Shown: one piece after another, positions 24,746-34,102 of the stretch
Numbering within the stretch: position 1 is the first letter of the stretch
Layout of the letters: every line of letters starts with the position of its first letter
DNA from: Palsa-360 sp963719875
Lineage (GTDB): Bacteria > Acidobacteriota > Terriglobia > Acidiferrales > UBA7541
Assembly (NCBI GenBank): GCA_963719875.1
Contig: CAVRDJ010000004.1
Location: forward strand, 1,240,001-1,304,000
DNA length: 64,000 nt
Direction: 5' to 3'
The notes under the pieces: generated by a model
The model's input: the letters and a program-made list of their open reading frames with translations, nothing else
The model's database searches: none
What the model was told of the DNA's origin: nothing
Translations under genes and position numbers: made by a program

Positions 24746-25711
24746 TTACGCCAATTGAACGCGTGCAGATTGGGCCGAGATAGCATCCTCGTACCATTCG
24801 ACAGTCTCCCTCAGGCCATTCCGTAAGGTGACTTTAGCCTTAAATCCGAATTCCTGTTCAGCCCGCGCTGTATTTAGGCACCGGCGCGGTTGCCCATCAG
24901 GTTTGTTGCTATCCCATTCGATTTCTCCAGAGAATCCGGTAAGTTCACGGATCCGGCAAGAGAGTTCTCGGATTGAAATTTCCTGGCCAGAGCCCAGATT
25001 GACAGGTTCTGGTTTGTCATAATGTTCCCCTGCAAGGAGGATCCCGCGGACCGCATCCTCGACATAAAGGAACTCCCGCGAAACGTCGCCCGTACCCCAC
25101 AACACTATCTTGTTTTCCTGGCGATTCCTGGCCTCCACACATTTTCGGATGATTGCAGGGATTACATGAGAGCTTTCGAGATCAAAATTGTCTCTCGGTC
25201 CATAGAGATTGACAGGAAGTAAGTATATGCCACGGAAACCGTATTCTTGTCGGTACGATTGTAGTTGGACTAACAACATTTTCTTCGCTAAGCCATACGG
25301 TGCGTTGGTTTCCTCGGGGTAGCCTCCCCACAATTCCTCTTCATTAAATGGTACTGGCGTGAATTTTGGATAGGAACAGACCGTGCCTACACAAACCAAT
25401 TTTGTTACTCTAAATAATCGCGCACTCTCGATTAGCTGGATTCCCATGATCGCGTTGTCATAGAAAAAACGTCCAGGATGTTTTCGATTAGCTCCGATTC
25501 CACCAACCGCCGCTGCCAGATGGATGATGATTTCAGGTCGGGTCATTTCTAGGAGCCTCACCACTGATCCCTTCTCTCGGAGATCCCATTCGTGACTACG
25601 AGGAACAATGATTGCTGAGCACCCACGTTCGCGAATTCTCTCGACTAGGTGAGAGCCCAAGAAGCCACTGCCCCCTGTTACCAAGACGCGCCTATCTTTC
25701 CAGAAGTTCAT
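24746..25711 (-). CDS. fcl: GDP-L-fucose synthase
   Basis: ATG 25711 behind AAGGGG gives 321 aa. GGSGFLGSHLVE is the Rossmann NAD(P)-binding loop. VGTVCSYPK (catalytic Ser) and YGLAKKM (YxxxK) give the active site. The HAAAVGGIGAN region is HLAAAVGGIGANRKHPG, typical of GDP-4-keto-6-deoxymannose epimerase/reductases. It completes GDP-L-fucose synthesis after Gmd, whose gene lies 25 bp upstream on the same strand, and supplies fucose for the polymer. Confidence 0.9.
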   Translation of the reverse strand: MNFWKDRRVLVTGGSGFLGSHLVERIRERGCSAIIVPRSHEWDLREKGSVVRLLEMTRPEIIIHLAAAVGGIGANRKHPGRFFYDNAIMGIQLIESARLFRVTKLVCVGTVCSYPKFTPVPFNEEELWGGYPEETNAPYGLAKKMLLVQLQSYRQEYGFRGIYLLPVNLYGPRDNFDLESSHVIPAIIRKCVEARNRQENKIVLWGTGDVSREFLYVEDAVRGILLAGEHYDKPEPVNLGSGQEISIRELSCRIRELTGFSGEIEWDSNKPDGQPRRCLNTARAEQEFGFKAKVTLRNGLRETVEWYEDAISAQSARVQLA

Positions 25712-25736
25712 GCGATTCCCCTTTTGTTCGTTTCTA

Positions 25737-26828
25737 CTAGATGGCGGCAAGTCCTTGCTGTGCACACAACACATCAGAAACAGCACTTTTCCATTGGTGC
25801 CAGCCAGCGAACTTGGTTTGCAGGATAAATTGGCCCGCTCCGGTCGACTTGAGGCCAACGGTTTCCATGTCTGAATCCACCATGATTCGAACGAGGTCAT
25901 TGAAGCTGACGGAAGGAGCCCACGATAGTATTTTCTTAGCCTTACTACAATCCGCTGCCAAATAATCTACTTCTGTTGGGCGCATGTATCTACTCTCAAC
26001 CTCCACGAACTGCCGCCAATCGAGACCAACATAACTAAATGCCTCCTCCACAAAGTCTCTGACGGAATGGACCTCACCAGTTCCCAGGACGAAATCATCC
26101 GGCCTTTCCTGCTGTAAGATCAGATGCATCGCTTCGACATATTCCGGAGCATAGCCCCAGTCGCGCACGGCCTCCAAATTGCCTAGGTATAGTTTCTTTT
26201 GCTTCCCGGCAAGGATCTGTGCAATTCCGCGTGTGATCTTTCGGGTTACAAAGGTTTCGCCCCGGCGTGGACTCTCATGGTTGAAAAGGATTCCATTACT
26301 CGCAAATACCTGATAGGCCTCTCGGTAATTTACTGTCATCCAATAGGCATAGGTTTTGGCAGCCCCATAGGGACTGCGCGGATGGAACGGTGTCGTTTCG
26401 TTCTGCGGCGGCGGAGAGCAGCCGAACATTTCCGAAGAGCTAGCTTGATAAAAGCGAGTCTGGATTCCACTGCGGCGGATGGCCTCGAGCAATCGAACCG
26501 TGCCCAAGGCTGTTGTATCCCCGGTGTACTCGGGCATCTCGAAACTGACCTTGACATGACTTTGCGCGCCCAGGTTGTAGATTTCATCGGGTTCTAAATT
26601 ATAGATGAGATTATTAAGTTGTTCACTGTTGGATAAATCGCCATAGTGGAGAAGCAAGCGCGCCTCGGGATTGTGCGGATCATCGTATATGTGATCTAGC
26701 CGTTGAGTATTGAACGTGCTAGCTCGACGAATGATCCCATGTACCTCATATCCAATCGAAAGCAAATACTCGGTGAGATAAGAACCATCCTGGCCTGTGA
26801 TGCCAGTTATGAGTGCGCGTTTTGTCAT
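25737..26828 (-). CDS. gmd: GDP-mannose 4,6-dehydratase
   Basis: 363 aa. ITGITGQDGSYLTEYLLSIG is the nucleotide loop; SSEMFGCSPPPQNE (catalytic Ser/Glu), SPYGAAKTYAYW (YxxxK) and FNHESPRRGETFVTRKI are diagnostic of Gmd. It converts GDP-mannose to GDP-4-keto-6-deoxymannose, the substrate of the adjacent fcl product. Complete length for the family. Confidence 0.95.
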   Translation of the reverse strand: MTKRALITGITGQDGSYLTEYLLSIGYEVHGIIRRASTFNTQRLDHIYDDPHNPEARLLLHYGDLSNSEQLNNLIYNLEPDEIYNLGAQSHVKVSFEMPEYTGDTTALGTVRLLEAIRRSGIQTRFYQASSSEMFGCSPPPQNETTPFHPRSPYGAAKTYAYWMTVNYREAYQVFASNGILFNHESPRRGETFVTRKITRGIAQILAGKQKKLYLGNLEAVRDWGYAPEYVEAMHLILQQERPDDFVLGTGEVHSVRDFVEEAFSYVGLDWRQFVEVESRYMRPTEVDYLAADCSKAKKILSWAPSVSFNDLVRIMVDSDMETVGLKSTGAGQFILQTKFAGWHQWKSAVSDVLCAQQGLAAI

Positions 26829-26899
26829 TCTACACCTCTCACTGTTGTGAACGGGGGTACAGGGATTCCGGTAGGACTACGCAGTTGAACTTTGGGTTG

Positions 26900-27262
26900 T
26901 GAAGAGCTAGCGACACCAATAACGCTGTAGTTCCCGGTGCAGCCGGAACGACGATTCCAGTCTGTTCTCGCGCATCCAGAGGGACAGTTGGGTTGTCTCG
27001 CAGCTATGAATATCTAAGGCCTGGTCAACACCTACAACGAGCAGAATGCAATGCTTTTCGCGATGTTCGTGTTTCCATCGCTCTTGTGGGCGTCTTAAAC
27101 CCTCCCCAAAGAGCATCCGATGCAGGGTAATTGATCTGTGTGGTAATCTCGGCGTCCTCTCGCTGGGTCAAATTCCGAGATGGCTGCAAGCAGATACAAG
27201 CGACTCGAATACGTGGAAAACCGCTCTTAAGTTCATTCGCAAGTTGGTTCAAAAAGGAACTC
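26900..27262 (-). pseudogene. Decayed WecG/TagA-type glycosyltransferase fragment
   Basis: Two minus-strand frames together align with the C-terminal half of the intact WecG-like protein at 34277. FLNQLANELKSGFPRIRV matches KLAEQLKKHFPNLRV. RPQERWKHEHREKH...VGVDQALD...WMRENRLESSFRLHRE matches CPKQERWMYEHRER...VGVGAAFD...WMREHGLEWLFRLWQE. At least one frame change and lost residues mark it as dead. Confidence 0.7.
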
Positions 27263-27288
27263 AAGCGCGGCGAAACGCGTTTGGTCTT

Positions 27289-28548
27289 CTACTTTACCGT
27301 AACACCTAAAAAGAGCGGCGGTTCGGGCAGGTTCGGGTTTACTAACAAGATAGGGCTCTTACCAATTATGACGGCGCCGTTGACTGGATTCGTGTTGCCA
27401 GCAAGATCGAAATACTGCTTGTATTGGCCACCTGGCGTGTAGTTCCTAGTCGTCGCAGAATTCCAGACGGCTAACGCCTCGTAGCCGCCCGGGCGAGTCA
27501 ATGTGCAAGTCCACGTTGAGTCGGACGCCATGGCGCAAGGGCTGCTCATTGTTGCACCGACCATCCACTTGTAGACTTGCACGTAAGCATTAGCGGCAGG
27601 ATGCGCTCCAGTTGCGGGATCCCATAGAGGTCCCCACGTATCCCCGTCCCAAGCGTACCAATAGAAACGCGAAACGCCAGCAGACCATTGCAGCAGGCTA
27701 AGACGGGCCACCGCTCCAGCTTGGCTATCCGAAGACAATGGGTTGGTTCCCCATGATCCCTCCGTGGCCCACAGGGGTTTTGAGGCTAGACCGTATTTGG
27801 ACGCAATATTCTTGATATTGTTCGTATAGTTGAGCGCAGTTTCGGGAACGGCGTTGTAGGCATGGAAGCTGATGCCGTCCACCGCAGTCGGCCCTCCGGC
27901 GGCAAAATAATCATCCATGTACGAACCCGAACAGCAAGGAGCAGGCGAAAGAATAAACGCGTTTGGATCGATGGACCGTATAATGTTGTATCCGTTCGTT
28001 GTCAAGGTGACTAAATCGGCCATCGTTCCGGTGAAAAAGGCATCTGGCTCGTTCCAGAGTTCGTAGATCTGGATTCTGCCCTTGTATCTGGAAACTAGGG
28101 CGGTTACGAAGTCGTCCCAGTCCTGAATGTTGGCTACCATCGAGCCGCAGCCTTTCGGTCCACCCGGGAACGACGAAGCGCAACTCGTCTGGTCCTTTAC
28201 CGCCCAAGGTGGAGCTCCGCCAAAGGGGTAGAAAAAGCTTACTTGTTTCTGCTGAGTCAAATTAACCCATGCGTCTAAGTTGCTCCAGTCAAAGACCCCC
28301 TTGGTCTGCTCGATATAAGACCAGCCAATCTGCGTTCCCTCCCCGAGTGCACCGAAGGAAACCGTAGGCCAATTCGACTTGTTGATGAGCGTCATTCCAA
28401 AAAAGGTTGAGGGAATTGTCGTTGCAGACTGGCCCATCGCTTGGGGAGTCGCAGCAGGACTTGCCGCTGGGACAGTCGATGCTGACATGCCAGAAGCTGG
28501 GCCCAAACAAAACAGAACCACAAGCACTAAGGTGAAACGAGTCTGCAC
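27289..28548 (-). CDS. Secreted clan-A-type glycoside hydrolase
   Basis: 419 aa with a signal peptide (TRFTLVLVVLFCLGPASGMSA). The (beta/alpha)8 catalytic domain shows IQIYELWNEPDAFF, whose NEP Glu is the acid/base, and PLWATEGSWGTNP, whose Glu is the likely nucleophile; this resembles GH39/GH5-like enzymes. A C-terminal beta segment ends with NYTPGGQYKQYFDLAGNTNP. A second gene with the same tail enters the window at base 2. In this locus it may trim the exported polysaccharide. Confidence 0.8.
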   Translation of the reverse strand: MQTRFTLVLVVLFCLGPASGMSASTVPAASPAATPQAMGQSATTIPSTFFGMTLINKSNWPTVSFGALGEGTQIGWSYIEQTKGVFDWSNLDAWVNLTQQKQVSFFYPFGGAPPWAVKDQTSCASSFPGGPKGCGSMVANIQDWDDFVTALVSRYKGRIQIYELWNEPDAFFTGTMADLVTLTTNGYNIIRSIDPNAFILSPAPCCSGSYMDDYFAAGGPTAVDGISFHAYNAVPETALNYTNNIKNIASKYGLASKPLWATEGSWGTNPLSSDSQAGAVARLSLLQWSAGVSRFYWYAWDGDTWGPLWDPATGAHPAANAYVQVYKWMVGATMSSPCAMASDSTWTCTLTRPGGYEALAVWNSATTRNYTPGGQYKQYFDLAGNTNPVNGAVIIGKSPILLVNPNLPEPPLFLGVTVK

Positions 28549-28687
28549 AATTTTACCCTCGGAGCCGATATTCCCTACTCCTAACAGCTTACTCCGTGGG
28601 TGAGGCCATAAACTACTGAACTGAGGAACAGGTTTCCAGCCCGTACTAAAGGGCCAGGGATGGAACGCTTTTCACTAAGATAGCTAG

Positions 28688-29708
28688 AAGTTATCTAGCT
28701 CTGTTGACATCCTCAAGAAAAAGGCAGCGATGTTTCAAGCGATACAGATTGAAACTCAGTCCGAGTATCATGGCTTGACGCTTCTGCGTGCGCAGCGTGC
28801 GGCCCGGCGCACGGGCCGAGAGCTTGCGTTTCACCGAACTGAACAGGCTCTCGATCAGGGAGCGACGCCGGTAGAGCCGTCGCGGAAATGCTCGCCGCAT
28901 CTCGGCGCGCACCCCATGGATGCGCCAGGATTTCTTTCCGCGCTTGGCGGGGATCACACTCTGCGCCCCGAGTTGTTGCCGGATGTAGGTATGATTCCTT
29001 TCGCTGTCGAACTCGGCGTCGGCCAGCACCAGTCCGATGGGTGTTTGCTCAGAAGTCGCTTCGACGACCGCTGGCAAATTCGCGCAGTCGTTCCAAGGAC
29101 CGCGTCGCGCGATCTGCGACAACAGAAACTGCCGATCCAGATCCGCCACGACTACCCACTTCAGCCAGTGCCGCCATGGCAGGGGTTTTTGCCCGTGATG
29201 ATGCATCCGCCGCACAAAGAACGTGCTAACCGCTCCCTGGGCCAAGCCCGTCGCATCGACCGCTACGCGGGCTCGCCGCCGTCCCTTTTTGCGTGTGCCG
29301 CGCAACCGGCGCACGGTCTCGCCCACCGCGCGGTCGATGGTCTGGTCGTCCAAACGCTGGAGAAAGCGATACAGAGTCGTGAAGTCGGGCACGCTCACCA
29401 GCCCCAGCGCCTGGCGCAATTCGCGATGCTCGCCCAGACGCACTTCGGCTTCGCGAAGGGTCCAGTCCTCATAGCGCATCAAGCAGAGAACGGCCAGCAA
29501 TTGCGGTTGGTTGAATTGGTGCTTGTTGAAACGGCTTCGGTAGCGCGGAAGCACCGCCCGAGAAACTTGCAGGGCGATGCGAGCAAAGGGCAGGAGTCCG
29601 ACTTCGGCCATCGCACCTCCTGCCTCGGTAGCAAACAACAATTTCAATGGACCGGCTATCGCGAATTTTCATTGTCGTAACGAGGATGTCAACAGAGCCA
29701 GATGGCTT
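28688..29708 (-). mobile_element. IS5-like insertion sequence
   Basis: Terminal inverted repeats are visible at 28684-28714 and 29682-29712. They match at 28 of 31 positions and share GCTCTGTTGACATCCTC. Both outer ends are CTAG (28684-28687 and 29709-29712), the 4-bp target duplication typical of IS5-type elements. The body is about 1021 bp with one transposase gene on the minus strand. Confidence 0.85.
28691..29647 (-). CDS. IS5-type DDE transposase
   Basis: Up to 318 aa; the likely start is at 29611 (MAEVGLLPFARIALQ). The N-terminal helical domain (YRSRFNKHQFNQPQLLAVL) is followed by the DDE domain: VAVDATGL (first Asp), VLADAEFDSERN (second Asp) and YRRRSLIESLFSSVKRKL (Glu). Complete and probably active. 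A piece of a related transposase (GAVSTFFVRRMYHHGQKPLP) is found at 60100-60240. Confidence 0.88.
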   Translation of the reverse strand: MKLLFATEAGGAMAEVGLLPFARIALQVSRAVLPRYRSRFNKHQFNQPQLLAVLCLMRYEDWTLREAEVRLGEHRELRQALGLVSVPDFTTLYRFLQRLDDQTIDRAVGETVRRLRGTRKKGRRRARVAVDATGLAQGAVSTFFVRRMHHHGQKPLPWRHWLKWVVVADLDRQFLLSQIARRGPWNDCANLPAVVEATSEQTPIGLVLADAEFDSERNHTYIRQQLGAQSVIPAKRGKKSWRIHGVRAEMRRAFPRRLYRRRSLIESLFSSVKRKLSARAPGRTLRTQKRQAMILGLSFNLYRLKHRCLFLEDVNRAR

Positions 29709-29794
29709 CTAGTCGTCCAAAGACTAAAACATGGCTCTGGCGAATTTGCGGAACGATGCCCTGCGAATTTCAAATTAATCGGACAAGCCTGGCG

Positions 29795-31573
29795 TCACTT
29801 CTTTTCGACCAGAAAGTTCCCGAGGACCAGGATATCCATTTCGCTCATTGAAAATGTGCTGAAAGCATTGGCCGGTGTGTTGACGATGGGTTCGCCCTTG
29901 AGGTTGAAAGAAGTGTTGAGGAGCGCGGGCACGCCGGTCGCCTGGCCGAAACGCTTGATCAGATCGTAGTAGCGAGGATTTGCGTCGCGAAAAACCGTTT
30001 GGAGCCGGCCGGTTCCATCCACGTGTGTAATGGCTGGCAGAACACACTGTTTCTCGGGCCGCACAGGCACGACATAAAGCATATAGCGCGCGGGATAGTG
30101 ACTCACGGCGTTCGGCAACTCGAAATAAGCCTCGGCGCATTCCGCCAACACCGATGGAGCAAAGGGACGGTAGGGCTCGCGGAATTTGATCTTGGTGTTG
30201 ACGATGTCCTTCATTTCGGGTTTTCGTGGATCCGCGAGTATGCTTCGATTTCCTAGTGCGCGCGGACCCCATTCGAACCGGCCCTGAAACCATCCGATCA
30301 CTTTTCCCTGTTGAAGCGTCTGAACCACATGATCTAGCAGCTGATCTTCCTTTTCGATGAACTGATAGTCAATCCGATTCTGCTCCAAAAAATCGCGAAT
30401 TTCAGACGACTGGTAGCTCATTCCCCAGTATGCGTGGTCCATCCGAAAACGCCGTGGGTTTCCCAGTAGCATATTATCCGCCCAGAGCGCCGCTCCCAGG
30501 GCTCCGCCGCCATCACCTGCGGAAGGCTGAATGAACAATTCTTCGAAACCCGTCTCGCGAAAGATTCGATTGTTGGCAACGCTGTTGAGACCGACTCCGC
30601 CAGCGATGCAGAGGCGCTTCATGCCGGTTTCTTTTTGGATGTGTCTTGCCATCCCTAACAGGACTTCTTCAGTTACTTTCTGGATGCTCGCGGCGATATC
30701 AGCGTAATGCTGATTCAGCTTGCAGAGTTCGCCGTAGTTCGAAGGAGGCTCACCAAAGTAAATGGGGAAACCCGACTCGGCCGTGAAGAACACCATCTTG
30801 GGCGGACGGGGATCGCCGAATAGTTCGACAAATCGATGATTGAATGTCTTGTCGATCGAATGGTGAAAGCAAAAATAATCCATGTCGAGAGAGAAGGATC
30901 CGTCGGCATCCTGGCGAATGAGTTTCCAGACATTATCCACATAGCGGGGCTTGCCGTAAGGTGCCATCCCCATGACTTTGTATTCTCCCTCGTTGACTTC
31001 GAAACCAAGGAACGCGGTAAACGCGCTATACAGGAGTCCAAGTGAATGAGGGAATATCATTTGCTTTCGCAGATCGATCCGATTGCCGCGGCCGGTGCCC
31101 CAAGTACCCGTCACCCATTCTCCAACACCATCGATCGTGAGGATGGCCGCTTCGTCGAACGGCGAGCAAAGATAGGCGCTCGAGGCATGGGAGAGATGAT
31201 GTTCGCAGAAAAGAACCCGATCTTTTGGAACCCCAAGCTCCGAAGAAATCGTCGCGCCAACCCAGAGCTTGTCGATCATCCACGTGATCATCGATTCGCG
31301 GAACACTTTGTAAGACTGCGGGTATGTCTGCAGGACGCTCATGAGGATACGGTCGAATTTTCGGAACGGCTTTTCGAAAAAGGCAACATAGTCGATATCA
31401 CTACCGTGCAGGCCTGCCGTAGCGAGACAAAACTGTATGGCGGCCTTGGGGAAGCTGTAATCGTGCTTGACGCGCGTGAAGCGTTCCTCTTCTGCAGCCG
31501 CGATCAGTTGGCCATCACAGAGCAACGCGGCGGCAGCGTCGTGATAATAGGCAGAAATTCCAAGAATATTCAT
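29795..31573 (-). CDS. NodU/CmcH-family carbamoyltransferase
   Basis: 592 aa, full length. The N-terminal kinase-like fold starts MNILGISAYYHDAAAALLCDG, with AAAEEERFTRVKHD, then EHHLSHASSAYL and LTIDGVGEW. The C-terminal part has CIAGGVGLNSVANNRI, GRFEWGPRALGNRSILADPR and VDGTGRLQTV, all typical of the family. It moves a carbamoyl group from carbamoyl phosphate via carbamoyl-adenylate to a sugar hydroxyl of the polysaccharide. It directly follows two tiny membrane-protein genes (ATG adjoining the upstream TAA). Confidence 0.92.
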   Translation of the reverse strand: MNILGISAYYHDAAAALLCDGQLIAAAEEERFTRVKHDYSFPKAAIQFCLATAGLHGSDIDYVAFFEKPFRKFDRILMSVLQTYPQSYKVFRESMITWMIDKLWVGATISSELGVPKDRVLFCEHHLSHASSAYLCSPFDEAAILTIDGVGEWVTGTWGTGRGNRIDLRKQMIFPHSLGLLYSAFTAFLGFEVNEGEYKVMGMAPYGKPRYVDNVWKLIRQDADGSFSLDMDYFCFHHSIDKTFNHRFVELFGDPRPPKMVFFTAESGFPIYFGEPPSNYGELCKLNQHYADIAASIQKVTEEVLLGMARHIQKETGMKRLCIAGGVGLNSVANNRIFRETGFEELFIQPSAGDGGGALGAALWADNMLLGNPRRFRMDHAYWGMSYQSSEIRDFLEQNRIDYQFIEKEDQLLDHVVQTLQQGKVIGWFQGRFEWGPRALGNRSILADPRKPEMKDIVNTKIKFREPYRPFAPSVLAECAEAYFELPNAVSHYPARYMLYVVPVRPEKQCVLPAITHVDGTGRLQTVFRDANPRYYDLIKRFGQATGVPALLNTSFNLKGEPIVNTPANAFSTFSMSEMDILVLGNFLVEKK

Positions 31574-31804
31574 TTAACCTTGACGGCGAGCTCCTTTCAA
31601 ATCAATGGCATCCTTGGGATGATCGAGCCAATTTGCAGGCCGCTTCTTCAAATTCAGAGGGTCCGAAAACAGACGAACCGCCAAGCCGAACGGCAGCACG
31701 AGGACCGCATAAATCAACGTCAATAAGACGCGAGCCTGAAAGTCGCCAATCTTATGCGCGATCCTTTTCCAGATTGCCCACAAATTCTTCAATGTCTCTA
31801 ACAT
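31574..31804 (-). CDS. Small membrane protein next to carbamoyltransferase
   Basis: ATG 31804 gives 76 aa. MLETLKNLWAIWKRIAHKIG leads into a single membrane segment ARVLLTLIYAVLVLPFGLAVRL and a basic Pro-rich tail. Similar short proteins lie between DUF5989 and carbamoyltransferase genes in other polysaccharide loci (from memory; sometimes annotated as SxtJ-like). It probably anchors or assists the carbamoyltransferase. Its stop codon abuts the next start. Confidence 0.7.
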   Translation of the reverse strand: MLETLKNLWAIWKRIAHKIGDFQARVLLTLIYAVLVLPFGLAVRLFSDPLNLKKRPANWLDHPKDAIDLKGARRQG

Positions 31805-31815
31805 CCTGGTCGCCT

Positions 31816-31995
31816 CTAGAAAAGAGTGTAAATGAATGGAGCAATTGCTGAACTCTGTGCCAAAATCAGAAGAATCCCAAAAAGGAACAGCGTGATCAGC
31901 ATGGGCGCCATCCACCAGCGCTTATTCTCGAGTAAGAACGAGACCAACTCCCCCGCAATTCCAAACCGTCGCTGGGCATTCTTTAAGAATTTCAT
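31816..31995 (-). CDS. DUF5989-type 59-aa membrane protein
   Basis: ATG 31995 is preceded by GAGGAGG. The 59-residue product reads MKFLKNAQRRFGIAGELVSF, then LLENKRWWMAPMLITLFLFG, then ILLILAQSSAIAPFIYTLF. The RWW before one membrane helix and the AQSSA.APFIYTLF end are the DUF5989 signature. It is the first of a tight trio with the 76-aa protein and the carbamoyltransferase. Confidence 0.85.
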   Translation of the reverse strand: MKFLKNAQRRFGIAGELVSFLLENKRWWMAPMLITLFLFGILLILAQSSAIAPFIYTLF

Positions 31996-32188
31996 CGATT
32001 CCTCCTCAAGATATGTGAATTGGTATTTCGCTAATATAGCGTTCCCGGAAGTGGCTTTTCTTTCGAGAAGTTTATTTTTGTAACGGAATGTGATTTAAGC
32101 AGCCGGTTTAAATATTGGTGACAATACTTGGCGCTCATACGTCGGATACGCGCACGAATATATTCGTGATAGCGCATAAGCACTGTCT
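31996..32188 (-). other. Intergenic gap before DUF5989
   Basis: 193 bp without a gene. A/T-rich words around 32020-32060 may hold a promoter for the carbamoylation trio; no clear terminator was found after the GT2 gene. Confidence 0.3.
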
Positions 32189-33121
32189 TCAGGCGCGCCC
32201 ATTGCCGTTGCCGGATGTCGATCGGAGTTTTTTGCTTTCATTCGTTGTTGCGTGCCATGCGAACTCCGCGAAAAATCTATTCCCTTCGTGACGGGCGGCT
32301 CCGGAATTGAACCAGTAAGTGCCTTCCCCTCGGAAGCGTCGCATTCGCAGTTCCGCCCAGTATGTACCGCAAAGGAGCTTGAGCCACGCCCGCTTGAACC
32401 GATAGAGACGTGCTAACGCATCGTATCCATGCGGGGACAACTTCATCTGACTCCATGTTCGCTGAACTAGTAGGCGTTCCGTGCGCCTCCTCTCGACCGA
32501 CAGGCTTGAGTTCGATCCGTGCCAGCGAAAGGCGGCCACAGGGCGTCTCAAGTAACCGTAAATCTTGCCCTTTCCCGCGAGGCGCGTAAAGTACTCGAAG
32601 TCCATGCAAACGCGGTATTCGATATTCAGAAGGAGGCCTTCGTCGACTACACTCCGCCGAAAAAACGTCGTATTGGAATCTATGTAGCAACCCCAATAAA
32701 GCAAGACGTCAGGATCAAAAGGGTGCCCCCCTCTTAAGCAGAGAAGCTTTCCGTCTTCGTCCGTGTGGATACAGTCCGCGTATATGATATCCACCTCAGG
32801 ATGTTCCGCGGCGAAGTGTCCTATGGACTGTAAAGCGCCAGGCAAGTAATAGTCATCGGCGTTCAGCCAGACGACTAAGTCGCCAGTTGCAATTCGAAAT
32901 CCTTTATTGATCGCGTCCGATTGCCCGTTGTCCGGTTCCGAGATCCATCGCAGATGCGGGTAGCGCGCGAGGACCGCTAACGTTTCGTCAGTCGACCCGC
33001 CGTCAACCACGATGTGTTCTACATCCGGATAAACTTGACGAGCGACGCTCAAGACAGCATGCTCGATAAATCTACCCTGGTTTAGTGACGGGGTAACCAC
33101 AGAGATACGCGGCAGTCTCAT
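32189..33121 (-). CDS. Family 2 glycosyltransferase
   Basis: 310 aa. ISVVTPSLNQGRFIEHAVLS, VVDGGSTDETLAVL and ATGDLVVWLNADDYY give the GT-A fold with a DxD-like NADD metal site. The ending is basic and soluble, with no membrane helix, so it acts at the cytoplasmic face, adding one sugar to the lipid-linked repeat unit. The donor cannot be told. Confidence 0.9.
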   Translation of the reverse strand: MRLPRISVVTPSLNQGRFIEHAVLSVARQVYPDVEHIVVDGGSTDETLAVLARYPHLRWISEPDNGQSDAINKGFRIATGDLVVWLNADDYYLPGALQSIGHFAAEHPEVDIIYADCIHTDEDGKLLCLRGGHPFDPDVLLYWGCYIDSNTTFFRRSVVDEGLLLNIEYRVCMDFEYFTRLAGKGKIYGYLRRPVAAFRWHGSNSSLSVERRRTERLLVQRTWSQMKLSPHGYDALARLYRFKRAWLKLLCGTYWAELRMRRFRGEGTYWFNSGAARHEGNRFFAEFAWHATTNESKKLRSTSGNGNGRA

Positions 33122-33262
33122 GGTGTTACTCGTTTCTGAAAATCACGCTCAGATTAGTATGTAAAGAGTTCCGATGGACACCCGACAGCGGAGAAAGATC
33201 GCGACTTGGTTATGCTCTGAGATCCGTCCACACTAGTTGCAGCCCAATTCTAGAACTTCTTT

Positions 33263-34102
33263 TTACTTTCCGATACCTTTACCGGTGAGGATACTGCCGG
33301 TCAGATCGCCTCTCTTTTCCGTCTGTTCGATCGCAACCCAACAATCAACTTTCTTTTTTTCAATAATTTCTCGGAATGCGGCTTTCTTTCCAATATTGTT
33401 GACGATGATTGCGGCTCGCGGCGCCAGATGGGGCCACACCATTTCTAGTTCCATTTTCTGTACCCGGGAGATATTCGTGCTGTCGTGGATAAAGAGACCG
33501 ACCGGGCCGATCCCTCCAGTAAGCAAGCCCGGCAGAACCCGCTTAGAAGGCCCCAGATGCAAATGCCAGTTGCCCCTGAGGTTTGTAGGGATCATGATGC
33601 CGATTTGTTTGCGGAATTTCCGGTCACCCATAGGTGGCAGTTCGACGCTATGCAGCGTCCCCTTTCCATTCTTGTGTAGAGCGGTCAGAATCGTAGCCGA
33701 TGCCACTCCGTAGGCTACTCCCGTCTCGACGACTGTTTCGGGGTTCAAAGTTCTGCAAAGTAGATAAGCCAACTGAGCAACGGTTGAGTCTGCATTGTAG
33801 ACAAGCGGGATGGTGCATCTGCCCGAAACCTTCAGATCTTGTGTCAACCTTGCGACGTGCTCCTGCACACTGCGGAACTCTTCTTCCTCCAAAATCTTCG
33901 GCAAATCGATTCCCAGGACAGCGGAAAAGGACCGAAGACCATCTGCGAAGCACGCTGCTTCGTCGTACGCTGCGCGACCACCTATTGTGAAACCTATCCG
34001 TTCCATTCTCGCCTGCAGCTGGAGCTGCGCTCTGTCCAGAAATTCGACAGGATCGATCAGTGGCAACCGCAAAAGCGACCCGATTTTCCTTAGATTATTC
34101 AT
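33263..34102 (-). CDS. Class I SAM-dependent methyltransferase
   Basis: ATG 34102 (a reading from 34126 adds eight residues) gives 279 aa. PETVVETGVAYGVASATIL is motif I (ExGxxxG), LHSVELPP the acidic strand-2 end, and VGLFIHDSTNISRV the strand-4 region with the HDS...H-like site of class-24/Cephalosporin-hydroxylase-like enzymes. It likely methylates a sugar precursor or the chain. Confidence 0.75.
   Translation of the reverse strand: MNNLRKIGSLLRLPLIDPVEFLDRAQLQLQARMERIGFTIGGRAAYDEAACFADGLRSFSAVLGIDLPKILEEEEFRSVQEHVARLTQDLKVSGRCTIPLVYNADSTVAQLAYLLCRTLNPETVVETGVAYGVASATILTALHKNGKGTLHSVELPPMGDRKFRKQIGIMIPTNLRGNWHLHLGPSKRVLPGLLTGGIGPVGLFIHDSTNISRVQKMELEMVWPHLAPRAAIIVNNIGKKAAFREIIEKKKVDCWVAIEQTEKRGDLTGSILTGKGIGK

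Noticed and set aside
28730..29680. 316-aa plus-strand frame across the IS5-type element
   Set aside because: It is antisense to the transposase, whose DDE motifs are clear on the minus strand.
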